Shown one piece after another: positions 37,458 to 38,590 of a stretch of 38,590 bases of DNA; within the stretch, counting starts at the first letter, position 1, and each line of letters starts with the position of its first letter. Under the pieces are notes generated by a model. It did not search any database. It worked only from the letters and a program-made list of their open reading frames with translations, and had not been told where the DNA came from. Origin of the DNA: Polyangiaceae bacterium (GTDB lineage Bacteria; Myxococcota_A; Polyangia; Polyangiales; Polyangiaceae); the NCBI GenBank assembly GCA_020849655.1, contig JADLFU010000257.1:1-38590 (forward strand), given 5' to 3'. Made by a program: the position numbers and the translations under genes.

Positions 37458-38276
37458 TCAGTGCAGCGCGATGGTCACGTCGAACGTCGCCTGCACCTGC
37501 CACGGCGTCGAGCCGCCCGCGTTCGCGGTGAAGCTCATCGAGCTCGGCGAGGCCTCGCTCTTGACCCAGGTGGCGGGCAGCGGGTTCGGGTACGCGATGG
37601 GCTGCAGATCGCCGCTCTGCACCTGCAGGCCGAGCGACGAGCGCTGATCGAAGTCGACGTAGACCTTGTTGCCCTTCATCAGCCCCGAGTCGCTGGCGGC
37701 GACCGGGCCCGCGAACAGCACGGTCACCTCGCCGCTCGTGGTCGCGGTGACGCCGCGCTGCACGTTCTCGATGTAGATGTCGCCCGAGGGCGAGACCGCG
37801 GAGAGCGCGCCCGCGAAGTCGTCCGGCACGAACAGATCGACGCGCGCGGTGAGCGCGGAGCTGACGGTGCCCGTGCGCGTGACGGAGATGGCCACGCCGC
37901 TCGCGTCGGCGTTCACGCCGAGCGAGAGGTTCTCGTTCATCTGCCGGATGGCCTTGTCCTTGTTCTCCGCGGTCTCCGCGTTGAGCGGGGTGAAGCGCAC
38001 GGTGACCGTGCCGGCGGGCGCGCCGCGCTTGACGACGATCGACTGGGCCGCGGTCGATCCGAGGCGGACGTTGCCGCCCTCGACCTTGATGTTGATGGGC
38101 GTCCCGGCCGTGTACGCGTACGACTGCTCGACGGTGGAGCCCACGTACTGGGTGACCGTCTCGGTCACGCACTCGGTCCCCCCGCTCTCGTTGTCCTTGC
38201 AGACGGTCTTGCAGCCAGCGGTGATGGCGCCGACCAGCACGGTCGCGGCGAGGAGGGAGGCGAAGGTCTTGTTCAT
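37458..38276 (-). CDS. Lipoprotein with DUF4097-like beta-helix region
   Basis: 272 residues with signal and Cys22 (GAITAGC). After a cysteine-containing segment (CKTVCKDNESGGTECVTE) comes a repetitive beta region of the adhesin/DUF4097 kind: NIKVEGGNVRLGST, ARVDLFVPDDFAGALSAVSP, SGDIYIENVQRGVTATTSGE and VQSGDLQPIAYP. These form right-handed parallel strands. The C-terminal part (SMSFTANAGGSTPWQVQATF) is another small beta unit. It is surface- or periplasm-facing; ligand unknown. A TAGAGA box ends 8 nt before the ATG and overlaps the upstream gene's TAG. Confidence 0.78.
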   Translation of the reverse strand: MNKTFASLLAATVLVGAITAGCKTVCKDNESGGTECVTETVTQYVGSTVEQSYAYTAGTPINIKVEGGNVRLGSTAAQSIVVKRGAPAGTVTVRFTPLNAETAENKDKAIRQMNENLSLGVNADASGVAISVTRTGTVSSALTARVDLFVPDDFAGALSAVSPSGDIYIENVQRGVTATTSGEVTVLFAGPVAASDSGLMKGNKVYVDFDQRSSLGLQVQSGDLQPIAYPNPLPATWVKSEASPSSMSFTANAGGSTPWQVQATFDVTIALH

Positions 38277-38287
38277 GGCGTGAGTCT

Positions 38288-38590
38288 CTACGGGGTGGCG
38301 GGGGGGTCTCTTCCCTCCGGGTCATGGGCGTCGTCACCGGGGCCGGGGGCGCGCGAGACGGGATCGTACGCCGCGAGCAGCCGCCCGAGCAACGGGGGCG
38401 GCGGCAGCGGGGCGCCATCGAGGGCCGCGAGCGCGGCGAGCCCGCGCCTCGTCGAGGTGACGAACCCCCCGCGCGCGACGAGCCGGGCGACGCTCGGCCG
38501 CGCGAACTCGACGTCCACCCCGAGGCGCGCGGCCGCGTCGAGCACGAGGCGGCGCGTGATCCCGGCGAGGATGGTCCCGTCGTCCGGGGC
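38288..38590 (-). CDS. Class IV PLP aminotransferase, C-terminal end only
   Basis: The last 100 codons of a minus-strand gene that begins outside the window. DDGTILAGITRRLVLDAAAR is the fold-type IV motif (G-I-T-R after the hinge), followed by LARG GFVTSTRRGLAALAALDG, the position of the PLP-phosphate loop. Members include branched-chain aminotransferase, D-amino acid aminotransferase and 4-amino-4-deoxychorismate lyase; the last is often found as a short single gene, but the specificity cannot be read here. The tail after LLAAYDP is proline/aspartate-rich. The next gene starts 11 bp downstream. Confidence 0.75.
   Translation of the reverse strand, partial: APDDGTILAGITRRLVLDAAARLGVDVEFARPSVARLVARGGFVTSTRRGLAALAALDGAPLPPPPLLGRLLAAYDPVSRAPGPGDDAHDPEGRDPPATP

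Overview
The window comes from a very GC-rich, lipoprotein-rich Gram-negative bacterium. The best guess is a myxobacterium (Myxococcota, Polyangia-like). The clues are the strong G/C third-position bias on both strands, many short lipoproteins, FGE-like and MopE-like surface proteins, a pseudopilin, an Omp85 protein, paired ExbD proteins and GTG/TTG starts. No rRNA, tRNA, CRISPR array, phage or insertion sequence was seen. The assignment is inference from gene content.

Left end (1-2363) is the accessory, disturbed part. It holds the start of a lipoprotein, a doubtful small ORF, and on the minus strand the debris of a polymorphic toxin locus. An SpvB/RHS-type head is joined directly to a deaminase-like toxin tip (1277-1733) and followed, behind a good ribosome site, by a DUF416-like gene (645-1267), the likely immunity gene. 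Reading frames break three times, each break looking like one missing base. The debris abuts a plus-strand fragment with three barrel-like repeats (1734-2363).

2442-10045 is housekeeping: a zinc-ribbon membrane protein, an ExbB-ExbD-ExbD energy module with a Nudix gene overlapping its end, and topoisomerase IV (parC then parE). 10233-18013 mixes envelope and small-molecule genes: two FGE-like lipoproteins lacking the catalytic cysteine pair, a MopE-like/choice-of-anchor-L lipoprotein, an orphan GspG-like pseudopilin, a His-Asp repeat protein, a TetR regulator facing a fatty acid hydroxylase whose upstream region carries a TetR-type dyad, a TrmY-like SPOUT methyltransferase, and an SthA/Lpd-like flavoprotein without redox cysteines.

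18050-28921 holds rpoZ with a methyltransferase, a DUF4442 hotdog protein, a B12-binding radical SAM protein with a C-terminal TPR-like region, an RNase E/G-PilZ-membrane protein-lipoprotein operon, an OPA-type MFS transporter behind a perfect 17-bp palindrome, an AMACR-like family III CoA-transferase and an SCP2 protein. 29095-38590 holds a large Omp85 protein, a cysteine-rich lipoprotein, the dnaX-ybaB-recR-ridA-unknown operon ending at a strong hairpin, a DUF4097-like lipoprotein and the C-terminus of a class IV aminotransferase.

A recurring feature is a -10-like TA hexamer only 6-11 nt before the start codon (2442, 11206, 12842, 17369, 19326, 28500, 38276 and others). This suggests frequent leaderless or near-leaderless transcription.
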